From Rickettsia conorii (lineage in GTDB: Bacteria; Pseudomonadota; Alphaproteobacteria; Rickettsiales; Rickettsiaceae), in the NCBI GenBank assembly GCA_020726135.1, contig DYTE01000004.1, positions 1 to 64,000 on the forward strand: a DNA stretch of 64,000 bases. Reading direction: 5' to 3'. Shown one piece after another: positions 13,038-22,727 of this stretch. Numbering within the stretch: the first letter of the stretch is position 1; each line of letters starts with the position of its first letter. The notes beneath the pieces were generated by a model, which ran no database searches, had not been told where the DNA came from, and was given only the letters and a program-made list of their open reading frames with translations. Made by a program: the position numbers and the translations under genes.

Positions 13038-14513
13038 TTATTTTAACAATTCATTATATTCATAATTTAATTTAATAATATTCCAAAACCATAATATTAT
13101 AATAATAATAAATACTATCAATAAATAAAAAACTATAGAATCAAAATCTGCATTTGGCAATATAATAAATATGGAAGATTGTACAAAAGCACCAAGAGCC
13201 TTACCAAAATTAGTACCAATAACTTCTACTGCAGCTTTTCCTTTTGTTTTAAGCTCATATGATAATGGAATATAAGCCATTTCTTTTGTTGAATCAAATA
13301 ATGAATATTTTGATGACTTACTTAAAATATTTTGCACTGCTCCAACTAGAACAGCTGCATATACTAAATTATAATTCATAAATTTAAATTTTTCTGCAAA
13401 AATAACAAAAGTAAAAAATAATGTACCAGTCGCTGCAAACATTGTTGGAGTTAACATAGCAGAAATAAGCCACCTTAATTTACGCAACATATTACTTCCT
13501 ATAATCATGAAAGTTACAGAGCAAATCCCCATCCAAATGTTAAATCTTCCCATGAAATTTAAATAATCAATACTATTTGGATATAATTCTCTAAGTTTAG
13601 CTTTCCAGGGTCCTTCTAATATATTAATTAAAAGTCCATAACATATAATTAATAATGCAATATGTCCTATATATTTTGATTTTATAATAAGTTTAATACT
13701 TGCATTAATAGATAAACTAGTTTTTAGTTTTAATGATATTTTATCTAAATTATTAGCTTCTTCTTTCTCTATCGAATAATTAATATATTTAAATAACAAC
13801 ATTGAGATAATTCCGGCAATAACTATTATTAAAATAATATTCTGCAACATGAGTTCGGAATGATCTGCTAGATGAGTTGGATAATTATTGGGTTCAGTTG
13901 CTAATATTATAGCATTACCAGCAAGCACTAATCCTAAGTTTCCTACCATACCAAGTATAGGATAAAAACGTTTAGCTTTTGATGTATCAAATATATTATT
14001 TGCAAATTGCCAAAACATTAGATTAATAATTACAGCGCTCCATAATTCTGAAATGATATACATGACAGCATAGCTCCATTTTCCAACTATAATTAAAAAC
14101 CACTTAAAATTTGGATAGTTTTTGATTAATTGTTGTAATGATTCTTTTTCTGGATGACAAAAACATTGATTAGGATATATAACAAATGCGAATAATAGAA
14201 AAAATGCTAGAAAACTACTAACTAATATATAAAAAATATACTCAAAATGTAGCTTATTACTCAGTTTTACATAAATTATAGTCATTAATACGCTAGATGG
14301 CAAAACAAACCATAATTTTAAGAAACTAATGACTTCGGCTCCCATTGATGGTACAACGAGAGCATCCTTTACTGAACGTAATGCAGCAAAATTAAAAAGG
14401 ATGCAAAACATCATCAGTGCCATAGGCACAAATAATTTCAATTCAGACCTTTCAATAGGCCAAAATATTTCCTTGAATTTATATCTATAAAATGTCGTCT
14501 TGTTTAAGAACAT
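13038..14513 (-). CDS. tlc: ATP/ADP translocase (Tlc family), copy 1
   Basis: A nucleotide transporter of the NTT/Tlc family. In Rickettsiales and Chlamydiae these proteins exchange host ATP for bacterial ADP or take up other nucleotides. The 491 residues form about 12 membrane helices. Family features visible are the start FKEIFWPIERSELKLFVPM, RSVKDALVVPSMGAEVISFLK, the WxFAN-type element FWQFANNI, EGPWKAKLRELYPN, and KYSLFDSTKEMAYIPLSYELKTKGKA near the C-terminus. The transported nucleotide cannot be told from the sequence. A second copy is at 42849. Confidence 0.95.
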   Translation of the reverse strand: MFLNKTTFYRYKFKEIFWPIERSELKLFVPMALMMFCILFNFAALRSVKDALVVPSMGAEVISFLKLWFVLPSSVLMTIIYVKLSNKLHFEYIFYILVSSFLAFFLLFAFVIYPNQCFCHPEKESLQQLIKNYPNFKWFLIIVGKWSYAVMYIISELWSAVIINLMFWQFANNIFDTSKAKRFYPILGMVGNLGLVLAGNAIILATEPNNYPTHLADHSELMLQNIILIIVIAGIISMLLFKYINYSIEKEEANNLDKISLKLKTSLSINASIKLIIKSKYIGHIALLIICYGLLINILEGPWKAKLRELYPNSIDYLNFMGRFNIWMGICSVTFMIIGSNMLRKLRWLISAMLTPTMFAATGTLFFTFVIFAEKFKFMNYNLVYAAVLVGAVQNILSKSSKYSLFDSTKEMAYIPLSYELKTKGKAAVEVIGTNFGKALGAFVQSSIFIILPNADFDSIVFYLLIVFIIIIILWFWNIIKLNYEYNELLK

Positions 14514-14546
14514 GATAATATATTACTACCCATCCTACAAACAAAC

Positions 14547-14555
14547 ATTATAGCA
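14547..14555 (-). promoter_or_regulatory. Candidate extended -10 promoter of tlc copy 1
   Basis: Read on the minus strand, TGCTATAAT (an extended -10 element) lies about 35 bases before the tlc start codon at 14513; no good -35 hexamer is visible. The rest of the 225-base gap up to 14738 shows nothing else recognisable. Confidence 0.4.
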
Positions 14556-14738
14556 CCAAGCATCATATGTGTACTAATTTTTAAAATGACTATATAAATT
14601 CATAAATCAACGATTTATAATATAGTAAAGATTTACTGATTTCAAGTATGCTGAATATGTTAATAATTATAAATTTCTATTTGCTTGCTTACTAGTTCAA
14701 AGCGAGTATTTTTGAATAGTTTGAAATAGATTTTTAGT

Positions 14739-16352
14739 TTAATCTAGATGCTTAAATGTTTCTATAATATCAATGAATGGCTCATTTCCTAATAATGATA
14801 TTTCATTAAACTCATAAGTATTAATAGGTGTATTTGATATAACTTTAAATATTTCTATTTTTGTTAAGTTCTCTGTTATTTGCTCTAACAAAGGTAAATC
14901 TATATATTTATATGTAAATTTTAAATATTGCTTTACTGAATTAATAATATCGTCAATTAAGTTTTTACAATTTCCTATAGTTTCTATTATAGTTGCAGTA
15001 ATGGGTAGACATAATTTTGTATATATTTCTAACTTTGCTTTATTTCCTTGAATATCTAATATATTCGGTAATATCAAAAAGCGAGAAAATAGTTTTAATT
15101 GTTCTCCTATCAAATAATTAGCTTCTTGTAACTTTGACAGATAGAGCGAATCATTATTATAGTCTAAATTATTCCTAATTGAGACATTAATTTTATCTAT
15201 ATCATTTTGCATTTCGCTTATCTGATTATTGTCATATAAAACATTAGGATCTTCATATTTATTTATTAGATAATCTAATATTTTAATTGAAGTTTTTAAA
15301 TATATAGGAAAATCTATTATCGAAAAGAAAATTTCTATATTTTCTATTTTTAAAATATCGTCTAATAAATTATTTAAAGATGTCATAATAATGATTAGTT
15401 TATTATTAATGGCCTCAAATTTTTCTTGTGTATATTCTATTTTACTATTTATCAAATCATGTAATTTATTTATTTCGAAATAATTTCCTATATATATGAA
15501 TTTTAATATTCGAAAATTTTCATTCAATTGAATTTCTGGATAGATAGTAGGTATAAACTCTATAAATTCAGTAATTTTACTAGTTGTAAATTTTTGTATC
15601 TCATCTAATTCTGTAATTGTTTCATTGATTTTCTTTAATTTTTCTTTAAGAGGAGTATTATTTGGAATCAATCTTAACGCATCTTCAAATTGTTTTTTTT
15701 TACTTATATCTACTAAATTTAACTCATTTAATTTATCATGATATGGCTGTAGAAAATTTCGAAATATATTTATTTGATTAATGTTTTCATTCAATTTCTT
15801 TTGAGAGGCTATTAATGTTTTTTCTCTTTCATCTAAAACATAATTTTGAGAATAATTTAAATTATTTATATCACTATTTAATAATTGTATTAAAATCTTT
15901 AAATTACGTTTTAAAGATTCTAAAGGTTCTATTCCATCAACAAACATTTTTAAATTATTTATTTTTGAATCATAAAAATCATCTTGTGTATATAATGTTA
16001 ATAATGTTAATAAACTTTTAGTAACATCTATGTACTTATATTCTGAAGAATTCGCTTTTAGCATATTGTTTGATAAGTCAATCATTTGATTGATTAACTT
16101 AATATTAGAAATTATATCTAGCTCTTTTTGAACAGGAAATAGTTCTTTTATATATGAATCAAAAATATCTTTTGAGATTGTTAATAATGTTTCAATTTTA
16201 GAAATTATTGTTATGGTTTTAGATTTATCAATTATCTGAGCAATCAATAATTGTTGATCTCTTATTTGCTGCTCTATTTCAGCTGATCCTGCTTGAATAT
16301 TTTCATTGATGTTATTTATTTCTTTTTTTATTTCTAATAATTTATTTAACAT
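14739..16352 (-). CDS. Lineage-specific alpha-helical coiled-coil protein
   Basis: The 537-residue product belongs to no family I recognise. It is almost entirely helical and rich in Ile, Leu, Asn, Lys and Glu, with heptad-like patterns throughout (for example ASQKKLNENINQINIFRNF and LKEKLKKINETITELDEIQ). There is no signal peptide and no membrane segment. It begins 23 bases after the stop of the coiled-coil gene at 16376-18274 and is probably its operon partner. A role as a structural or secreted host-interaction protein is inference only. Confidence 0.7.
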   Translation of the reverse strand: MLNKLLEIKKEINNINENIQAGSAEIEQQIRDQQLLIAQIIDKSKTITIISKIETLLTISKDIFDSYIKELFPVQKELDIISNIKLINQMIDLSNNMLKANSSEYKYIDVTKSLLTLLTLYTQDDFYDSKINNLKMFVDGIEPLESLKRNLKILIQLLNSDINNLNYSQNYVLDEREKTLIASQKKLNENINQINIFRNFLQPYHDKLNELNLVDISKKKQFEDALRLIPNNTPLKEKLKKINETITELDEIQKFTTSKITEFIEFIPTIYPEIQLNENFRILKFIYIGNYFEINKLHDLINSKIEYTQEKFEAINNKLIIIMTSLNNLLDDILKIENIEIFFSIIDFPIYLKTSIKILDYLINKYEDPNVLYDNNQISEMQNDIDKINVSIRNNLDYNNDSLYLSKLQEANYLIGEQLKLFSRFLILPNILDIQGNKAKLEIYTKLCLPITATIIETIGNCKNLIDDIINSVKQYLKFTYKYIDLPLLEQITENLTKIEIFKVISNTPINTYEFNEISLLGNEPFIDIIETFKHLD

Positions 16353-16375
16353 AATTCTTGGATTTTTAATTGTGA

Positions 16376-18274
16376 TTATTGTAAAATAAATTCTAAAGCA
16401 GCTAGTTGAGATTGGTAAGATGTAGCAAGTTCTAAAGCAAATTTTATATTGTTGTATAATTGAGGATCCTCTATCAGAAATGTTTCATTTTGTATATCAA
16501 TTTCTTTATATGCGTTCAATAGATCAAAAACTTGTTTGCAACTAACTAAATGATGTTGTAACTCATTGTTAGCAGATATCAAGTGTACTTGCATATATTT
16601 TGATGTCTCAATTTCATTATATAGGTCTATTATTTTTTGTTCTGATTCTTGATTGCGAGCAAGTGATTCGGTATAAATAGATTCTAAGCTCTTTTGCTTC
16701 TCTTGTAGAGATTCATTTATAGCAAGAGATTCTTTTAAATTATCTATCTCCTTTTGTAATTCTAAATTTTTATCATTTATACATGATATAATATTCAAGA
16801 AGCCTTCATTTGTTTGTGCATTTTCAGACTTTGCCTCCATTTCTTGCAGTTTTTTTTGAGATAATGTTAAGTTAAATTCTAATTCTTGAATTTTTAACGT
16901 AAGTTTGGGTGTTTCTACTTTACCTTGATAAACTTCTTCTTCAAGTTGTTTTATCTTTTCTTCTAACTCTATAATTTTTGTGCTAGATGCTGATGATTCT
17001 TCTGTACTTAGTGTTTTTAGAAATTTTGTATAGTTTTTAACTGGATTTCCTTTACTAGAGATACTACTAGCTAGCATGCTTGTCATCTCATCTAATTCTT
17101 GTTTTAATTCGAAGAGTTCTTTTTCAAATTTAGATCTTTCTTGTTTTTTTATCTCTGTAATAAGTTTTTCTATTTCATTATTTTGTTCAGCTACAAATTT
17201 AGATCTATTAGCATCTATTTTTTCAAAGTTTTCTTTAGCTTTATCTAAACTTTTCTTTAGTTTTTTATTCTCATTTTCATTCTTTGTTTTCTCTTCTGAT
17301 AATAAGTTGATTCGTTTTATAAGTTGATTATTTACTTCTGTAAGTTTTTCAATTGTTTCACTTGATTTATTAACTGTAGTTTCTAATTTCACAATCAATT
17401 CATTAGTAAGTTTTTTATTAGACTCACGTTCTGATTTTAATTTTTCTAGTTCGATTTTTAATAGTTGCTCTTGTTCTAAATTATTTTCTGTAGCACCAGA
17501 GACAACTTTCCTTGCAAGAACTGCATTTTTTGTTTGTATGTCTTTAAATTCTTGTTTTTCAAGTCTTGCAGTTAGTTGAGTAACTTCTTTTTCTTTTTGA
17601 ACCAAGTTTTCTTTCAATGAGTTTAGTGTTGATTCTAATGACTCTATTTTTTGTTCAGATTGTAGAATATCTTGTTTATTACTACGTAAATCTTTAAGTT
17701 CAACATCTTGTTTAACAATTTTTTGTTGTAGCTGATTTACTTGTTCGTTTAAATTATTTATCTTCTTTTGAAGTTCAGCAATTTTATTATGCTTTACTGT
17801 TTGTTGATTTTGTATTTTGGATGTATCTTGTTGTGAGTTAGTAGATACTAATTTATTTCTGTTTGTAACTTGGCTTAGTTTTTGTTTTAATTCGTTTAAT
17901 TCCTTTTGTAATTTACCATTTTTTTCTCTAGTTTCAACTAACTCTTCTATCTTTGCTAACTGAGTTTCATTTTCTTGTTTATTAAGTTGTTGCAGTTTTG
18001 CTTCCAACTCAGCATTTCTAGCTTTTTCTGTAGTTAATTCTTGTTCAAATGCAACAAGTCGTTCTTCTAACTCAGCATTTCTAGCTTTTTCTATAGTTAA
18101 ATTCTCTTGATTTTCTTGTACTTCATCTTTAATACGCATAATGGTGAGAATATTAGTTTTGACTCCTTCTGAACTATCTGCATATTTTTTTTTCAGTTCA
18201 TCATTCTCTTGTCTTAATTTCTCATTTGCTTTTTTTAATATTTCATTCTCATCTTCTATACCATTTTTTGGCAT
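16376..18274 (-). CDS. Long coiled-coil protein, paralogue of the 29645 gene
   Basis: The 632-residue product is predicted coiled coil over most of its length: repeated Glu/Lys/Leu heptads, including an internal duplication (EKARNAELEERL and EKARNAELEAKL at about 63-95). The last 55 residues (QVFDLLNAYKEIDIQNETF onward) are a non-coiled cap. It has no signal peptide or membrane helix. Its promoter and leader (18272-18353) are nearly the same as those of the coiled-coil gene at 29645, and both proteins carry an NEKAR/IEKAR-(N/H)A-(E/N)L element, so the two look like duplicates. Function is unknown. Confidence 0.75.
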   Translation of the reverse strand: MPKNGIEDENEILKKANEKLRQENDELKKKYADSSEGVKTNILTIMRIKDEVQENQENLTIEKARNAELEERLVAFEQELTTEKARNAELEAKLQQLNKQENETQLAKIEELVETREKNGKLQKELNELKQKLSQVTNRNKLVSTNSQQDTSKIQNQQTVKHNKIAELQKKINNLNEQVNQLQQKIVKQDVELKDLRSNKQDILQSEQKIESLESTLNSLKENLVQKEKEVTQLTARLEKQEFKDIQTKNAVLARKVVSGATENNLEQEQLLKIELEKLKSERESNKKLTNELIVKLETTVNKSSETIEKLTEVNNQLIKRINLLSEEKTKNENENKKLKKSLDKAKENFEKIDANRSKFVAEQNNEIEKLITEIKKQERSKFEKELFELKQELDEMTSMLASSISSKGNPVKNYTKFLKTLSTEESSASSTKIIELEEKIKQLEEEVYQGKVETPKLTLKIQELEFNLTLSQKKLQEMEAKSENAQTNEGFLNIISCINDKNLELQKEIDNLKESLAINESLQEKQKSLESIYTESLARNQESEQKIIDLYNEIETSKYMQVHLISANNELQHHLVSCKQVFDLLNAYKEIDIQNETFLIEDPQLYNNIKFALELATSYQSQLAALEFILQ

Positions 18275-18353
18275 ATAAACTCCTTAATTCATTTGATTTT
18301 AATAAATGTGGCAAAAACATAACAGAAACTATAAAAATTGTAAAGAATTATTT
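18272..18353 (-). promoter_or_regulatory. Conserved promoter/leader block, copy A
   Basis: Read on the minus strand, this block ends in AAGGAGTTTATATG (ribosome binding site and start codon) and contains CTGTTATG then TTTTTGCCACATTTATTAAA. The same order and near-identical sequence precede the gene at 29645 (29564-29647). Further upstream the two agree at 27 of 35 aligned bases. Candidate promoter: TTTACA, 16 bases, TTATGT. Confidence 0.75.
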
Positions 18354-18431
18354 AATAATATTATCATATCATCTAATGGTTATGATAAGAAATTAATTTC
18401 ACATCTTATAATTCTGTTAAAACTAAATTAT

Positions 18432-18460
18432 TTGACTTGATATAATTTAGAAGATATAAT
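18432..18460 (+). promoter_or_regulatory. Sigma-70 promoter for rpmB-rpmE-polA
   Basis: TTGACT (18432-18437) and TATAAT (18455-18460) with the ideal 17-base spacer, 37 bases before the rpmB start. Confidence 0.75.
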
Positions 18461-18497
18461 TATAGCTTGTAACATAATTATAAAATAATGGTAGATA

Positions 18498-18791
18498 ATG
18501 TCTCGTAAATGCGAACTTAGTAATGTTGGTGTTTTGTATGGAAACAAAGTATCGCATTCTCAAATAAAAACCAGAAGGCGTTTTGAACCTAATATTAGAG
18601 TGGTGAAATTTGTTAGTAATGTTTTAGGGCAAAAATATAAATTGTCTGTTACAGCAAGATGTATTAGGTCTGTTGAAAAACTTGGTGGTTTTGATGAATA
18701 TATGTTAAAAACATCTGAAAATTTATTGTCCACAAGAGCAAAAACAATAAAAAAAATGATAATTCAAAGAAAAAATCAGGTTGCATTATGA
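18498..18791 (+). CDS. rpmB: 50S ribosomal protein L28
   Basis: L28 of the large ribosomal subunit. The 97-residue product shows MSRKCELSNVGVLYGNKVSHS, KTRRRFEPNI and the SVTARCIRSVEKLGGFD segment typical of the alphaproteobacterial form. It overlaps rpmE by four bases (ATGA) and heads a three-gene operon with polA. Confidence 0.96.
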   Translation: MSRKCELSNVGVLYGNKVSHSQIKTRRRFEPNIRVVKFVSNVLGQKYKLSVTARCIRSVEKLGGFDEYMLKTSENLLSTRAKTIKKMIIQRKNQVAL

Positions 18792-19024
18792 GAAAAAATA
18801 TACATCCGAAATATCATGAAGTAGAAGTTCTTATCAGTGAAGATGTTTTTCATACTAATTCTACTTTTCATGGTGATAAAATATTGATGGACGTTGATTA
18901 TAGAAAACATCCAGCATGGTGCAAAGGTAGTAGAGCTGTTGTTGATTCATCTAATAAGAATATTAGTGATTTTAACAAGAAATATGGTAGTTTTGGTAAT
19001 TTATTTTCACAAAAAAATTCTTAA
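18788..19024 (+). CDS. rpmE: 50S ribosomal protein L31
   Basis: L31 of the large subunit, 78 residues: MRKNIHPKYHEVEVLISEDVFHT, then DVDYRKHPAWCKGSRAVVDS and FNKKYGSFG. The zinc-binding CxxC pair of the C+ form is absent, so this is the zinc-independent (C-) type. Its stop codon abuts the polA start without any gap. Confidence 0.94.
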   Translation: MRKNIHPKYHEVEVLISEDVFHTNSTFHGDKILMDVDYRKHPAWCKGSRAVVDSSNKNISDFNKKYGSFGNLFSQKNS

Positions 19025-21664
19025 ATGTTAGAATTAGAATCTTCTATTTTAAATGATGAAGATTTGTTGATTATAGATGGTTATGGGTTTATATTTAGAG
19101 CATATTACGCATCTCCATCTTTAACTAGCCCAGCTGGTGATGAAGTTGGTGCTCTTTATGGTTTTACTTCAATGTTACTTAAGATTATCGGAGAGTTTAA
19201 ACCTAAAAAAGCTGCTATTATATTTGATTCTGGTGGTAAAAATTTTCGTCATGAGATTTATTCTAAATATAAAGCTAACAGACCTGAAATATCACAAGAT
19301 CTTATCTTTCAATTATCTTTAGTACGTAAAGCCGCTTCTGCTTTAAATTTTCATATAATAGAAAAGAAGAATTATGAAGCAGATGACATTATAGCTACAA
19401 TAGCTAAAATTACTTCTAATCAACAAAAAAATCTTGTAATTATTACAGCTGATAAAGATTTATCTCAATTGATGAATCAATATACTAAAATTTATGATCC
19501 ATTAAAAAATAAATATATTTCAAATCAAGATATATTTGAAAAATATGGCGTTACTCCAGATCATTTGCAACATGTCATGGCTTTAATTGGTGATAAATCC
19601 GACAATATACCAGGTGTACGATCCATAGGACCTAAGATAGCAGCAAATCTTATTACCCAATTTGGATCATTACAAAATTTGTATAATAATTTAGATCAAG
19701 TAGAAAATGCCAGACAAAAAAATATTTTGGCAGAATATAGAGATGATGCTTTTCTATCATTTAAATTAGTCGCTCTTGATAGCAATGTTGAATTAGATAA
19801 AAATATTGAACATTTAGATTATTCTTACCCAGAAAATAATCAAATAGCTTGTTTTCTAGAAATATATGGTTTTAAATCTCTAACTAAAAGAGTCGAGAAT
19901 TTATTTAAACTCAATATAACAAAACCAGAAATACATGAAGATATAAAATATAATCTAGTAAAAATAGAATCTGAAAAAAATATTAATCAATGTATAGATA
20001 AAGCTCTTCAATTTGGTATTATTGCGATATATTGTAATAATCAAGATAATGTATTTCTATTTGTTAATGAAGAAATATATCATTACGAATATGATCAAGA
20101 TCAATCCATAGATTTATTTAATTTTGAGCAAAAAACAAATATTCAACTTTTAAATCAATATATTAAATCTAAAATTCATTCATTATTGGAAGATATTTCA
20201 GTTAGAAAAATTACATTTGGATTGAAAAATTTATTAAAAATATTTGATTTTTCCTCTGAAAAAATATCATCATTTGATGATATTGAACTCATATATTATT
20301 TAAATGCTAAAAATAGCTTATTTAATAATAAAATTAAAATAATTCAAGAAAAAATAGATGAAATAATAAAAACTATTCCAAAATTTGTAAATATAGCTAA
20401 AACATCAATTAAATCATTACAAGAAGATAAATTATTTGCGATATATAGAACAATAGATTTACCATTAGTATGCATCTTACATAAAATGGAAATAGAAGGT
20501 ATAGGATTAGATGCTGCTTACTTAAAGCAATTATCTAATGAATTCAGTATTAAAATATCTTTACTTGAAAAAGAAATTTGGGAACTTGCTGGTACAAATT
20601 TTAATATAGCTTCACATAAACAAGTTGGAGAAATATTATTTGAAAAAATGCTATTACCTTATGGCAAAATACTTAAAAAATCTAAATCTTATATGACAGA
20701 TGTTGATATACTTGAAAAACTTGAAAATCAAGGTTATAAAATAGCAAGTCTATTGCTACAATTTCGTCAATTATCTAAATTGAAAAACACATATAGTGAT
20801 AATTTAGTTAAACAAATTAATCATAAAACTGGGCGTATTCATACAAAATTTTCTCAAACTGTTACAACTACAGCGCGTCTGAGTTCATCTGAACCTAATT
20901 TACAAAATATACCAATCAGAGATGAGGAAGGGCGAAGAATTAGACAAGCCTTTGTTGCAAAAGCAAATCATAAATTAATATCTTTTGATTATTCACAAAT
21001 AGAGTTGAAGATATTAGCTTCGATGGCAAATGTTGCTGGGTTAAAAGAAGCATTTAATAATGATCGTGATGTTCATATAGAAACTGCTATGAATATATTT
21101 AATTTAAAATTAGATGATGTAAATACTGAATATAGACGTAAAGCAAAAACTATAAATTTTGGTGTAATTTATGGTATAGGAGCATTTGGCCTTTCTAAAC
21201 AATTAAATATTTCAAGACCAGTTGCCGCTAAATATATAGAGAAATATTTTGAAAAATATCCTGAAATTAAAAATTATATGGAAGATACAATTAATTTTGC
21301 AAAAAAAAATCTTTATGTAAAAAATCTATTTGGCAGAAAATGTTTTACTCCTTTGATCAATGATTCTAAACATGCTATGAGGCAATTTGCCGAAAGAGCT
21401 GCAATTAATGCGCCAATTCAAAGTACGAGTGCTGATATTATCAAAATAGCAATGATTAATATTGACAAGATGTTAACAAGCTCAAATTTTAAAACTAAAT
21501 TATTGTTACAAATTCATGATGAGTTAATTTTTGAGGCTCCAATCTCTGAAGTAGACATAATCATTCCATTAATCAAAAATATTATGGAAGATTTTACGAA
21601 TATTATGACAGTTAAAACTACTATAGATTATAAATTTGGTGATAATTTAGATGAGATTAAGTAG
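19025..21664 (+). CDS. polA: DNA polymerase I lacking a functional proofreading site
   Basis: PolA fills gaps and removes RNA primers. The N-terminal 300 residues are the 5'-3' exonuclease (IIDGYGFIFRAYYA, IFDSGGKNFRHEIYSKYKANR, YEADDIIATIA, GDKSDNIPGV). The C-terminal 400 are the polymerase: motif A SFDYSQIELK, motif B RRKAKTINFGVIYG, motif C QIHDELIFE. In the middle domain the position of the proofreading motif (FDTET-like in E. coli) reads FGIIAIYCNN, with no DxE, so the 3'-5' exonuclease is dead, as in several other lineages. The gene begins on the base after the rpmE stop. Confidence 0.96.
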   Translation: MLELESSILNDEDLLIIDGYGFIFRAYYASPSLTSPAGDEVGALYGFTSMLLKIIGEFKPKKAAIIFDSGGKNFRHEIYSKYKANRPEISQDLIFQLSLVRKAASALNFHIIEKKNYEADDIIATIAKITSNQQKNLVIITADKDLSQLMNQYTKIYDPLKNKYISNQDIFEKYGVTPDHLQHVMALIGDKSDNIPGVRSIGPKIAANLITQFGSLQNLYNNLDQVENARQKNILAEYRDDAFLSFKLVALDSNVELDKNIEHLDYSYPENNQIACFLEIYGFKSLTKRVENLFKLNITKPEIHEDIKYNLVKIESEKNINQCIDKALQFGIIAIYCNNQDNVFLFVNEEIYHYEYDQDQSIDLFNFEQKTNIQLLNQYIKSKIHSLLEDISVRKITFGLKNLLKIFDFSSEKISSFDDIELIYYLNAKNSLFNNKIKIIQEKIDEIIKTIPKFVNIAKTSIKSLQEDKLFAIYRTIDLPLVCILHKMEIEGIGLDAAYLKQLSNEFSIKISLLEKEIWELAGTNFNIASHKQVGEILFEKMLLPYGKILKKSKSYMTDVDILEKLENQGYKIASLLLQFRQLSKLKNTYSDNLVKQINHKTGRIHTKFSQTVTTTARLSSSEPNLQNIPIRDEEGRRIRQAFVAKANHKLISFDYSQIELKILASMANVAGLKEAFNNDRDVHIETAMNIFNLKLDDVNTEYRRKAKTINFGVIYGIGAFGLSKQLNISRPVAAKYIEKYFEKYPEIKNYMEDTINFAKKNLYVKNLFGRKCFTPLINDSKHAMRQFAERAAINAPIQSTSADIIKIAMINIDKMLTSSNFKTKLLLQIHDELIFEAPISEVDIIIPLIKNIMEDFTNIMTVKTTIDYKFGDNLDEIK

Positions 21665-22001
21665 TACATGCTCTCAATTGAGCGCAGGCACTAGGTGTGA
21701 TTTAATTTTTGATGGGGTGTAGATCAATTGATATAACAAAAAAATATGCTCTAATATTATTAAAACTTCAGTTTTACTCAACATCTCTTTAACCTTGGTT
21801 TTTTTATATTCAATAGAGAAAAGAATATTTTTTATCATATTTTACATATAATCATCGACAAAACAAAAAATTTCAGTAAAATTTAATTTACATAGATTAT
21901 TCACTTTAGTGTAAAAAAAATAGAATAACCGATGAACTGCTTAAAGTCTTTAGAGAATTAATTACTGTTGGCAACTGGATTTTAATATATAGAGGAATAA
22001 T
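21665..22001. other. Intergenic region after polA with short palindromes
   Basis: This 337-base gap has no credible gene. It holds a palindrome CTCAATTGAG near 21672, a perfect 7-base hairpin (TAAAACT/AGTTTTA, 21761-21776, two-base loop) and CACTTTAGTG near 21902. None is followed by a proper T-run, so I do not call a terminator. A ribosome binding site (AGAGGAA) precedes the next gene. Confidence 0.4.
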
Positions 22002-22553
22002 ATGCCTGAAGATAATGAGAAGAAACAAGAAGAAAATAAAAGAAAAATAGAAGCCGCGCGTAAACTTACATCCGAAATGGAAAAACTTCAAAAACTAAAT
22101 AAGCAACTTATAGAAGAAAGAAAGAAACTTTTAAATATTAAAGATACTGAACAACGAAAAAAACAAAATCAATCAGTTGATAAACTTAGAAGTGAATTTT
22201 TAGAGACCAATGAAAATGTAAAAAAATTAACACATGAACTGGAAGAGGCAGCGAAGACAACAGAAAAAATACCACAAACACAAGATCTGTCTAAATCACC
22301 GAGTATTATTGAAGCCTTAAAAAATTTGTTAGAAAGTATAAAAAAATTTTTAAAAATAACTAAAACAAAACAAAAACAACAAGATATTGTTACATCACAA
22401 ACTAAAGGAAAATCTATTAATAATTCAAACTCTAACCTTAGAAAAATACTAGGAAATTCTCAAACAATAAGCAAACAAAATGGAATAGCAACGCCAATAA
22501 ACACTCCAACAGTCGAACAACAAGGCGAAAAAAAGCCAAAAATACAAAGATAA
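22002..22553 (+). CDS. Small charged coiled-coil protein
   Basis: The 183-residue product is not recognised. The first 85 residues form a Lys/Glu/Leu coiled coil (KLTSEMEKLQKLNKQLIEERKK), followed by a Thr/Gln-rich low-complexity part and a basic tail (GEKKPKIQR). It has no signal peptide and no membrane helix. Size, composition and basic C-terminus match the general look of small Rickettsiales T4SS substrates, but that is inference. It lies alone between polA and ileS and has a good Shine-Dalgarno (GAGGAA). Confidence 0.65.
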   Translation: MPEDNEKKQEENKRKIEAARKLTSEMEKLQKLNKQLIEERKKLLNIKDTEQRKKQNQSVDKLRSEFLETNENVKKLTHELEEAAKTTEKIPQTQDLSKSPSIIEALKNLLESIKKFLKITKTKQKQQDIVTSQTKGKSINNSNSNLRKILGNSQTISKQNGIATPINTPTVEQQGEKKPKIQR

Positions 22554-22689
22554 TTTTTATGATCCTAATTATGGAAATAAAAACCTATATTAGATAGATT
22601 AAACTTGATCAGAACTTTAATGACACTATAAAGATCATGCAAAAGTTCAAATAATTTTATTCACAATTTTTTTATATTTATGATATAAA

Positions 22690-22718
22690 TTGAAAGAAGA
22701 TGATAATATAAATATTAT
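22690..22718 (+). promoter_or_regulatory. Candidate sigma-70 promoter for ileS
   Basis: TTGAAA (22690-22695), a 17-base spacer and TATTAT (22713-22718), only 9 bases before the ileS ATG, which would give an almost leaderless message. Confidence 0.45.
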
Positions 22719-22727
22719 AAAATAATT

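Noticed and set aside
17076-17327. 83-codon frame opposite the 632-residue coiled-coil gene
   Set aside because: Ser/Phe/Leu composition is the mirror of the Lys/Glu coiled coil on the real strand.
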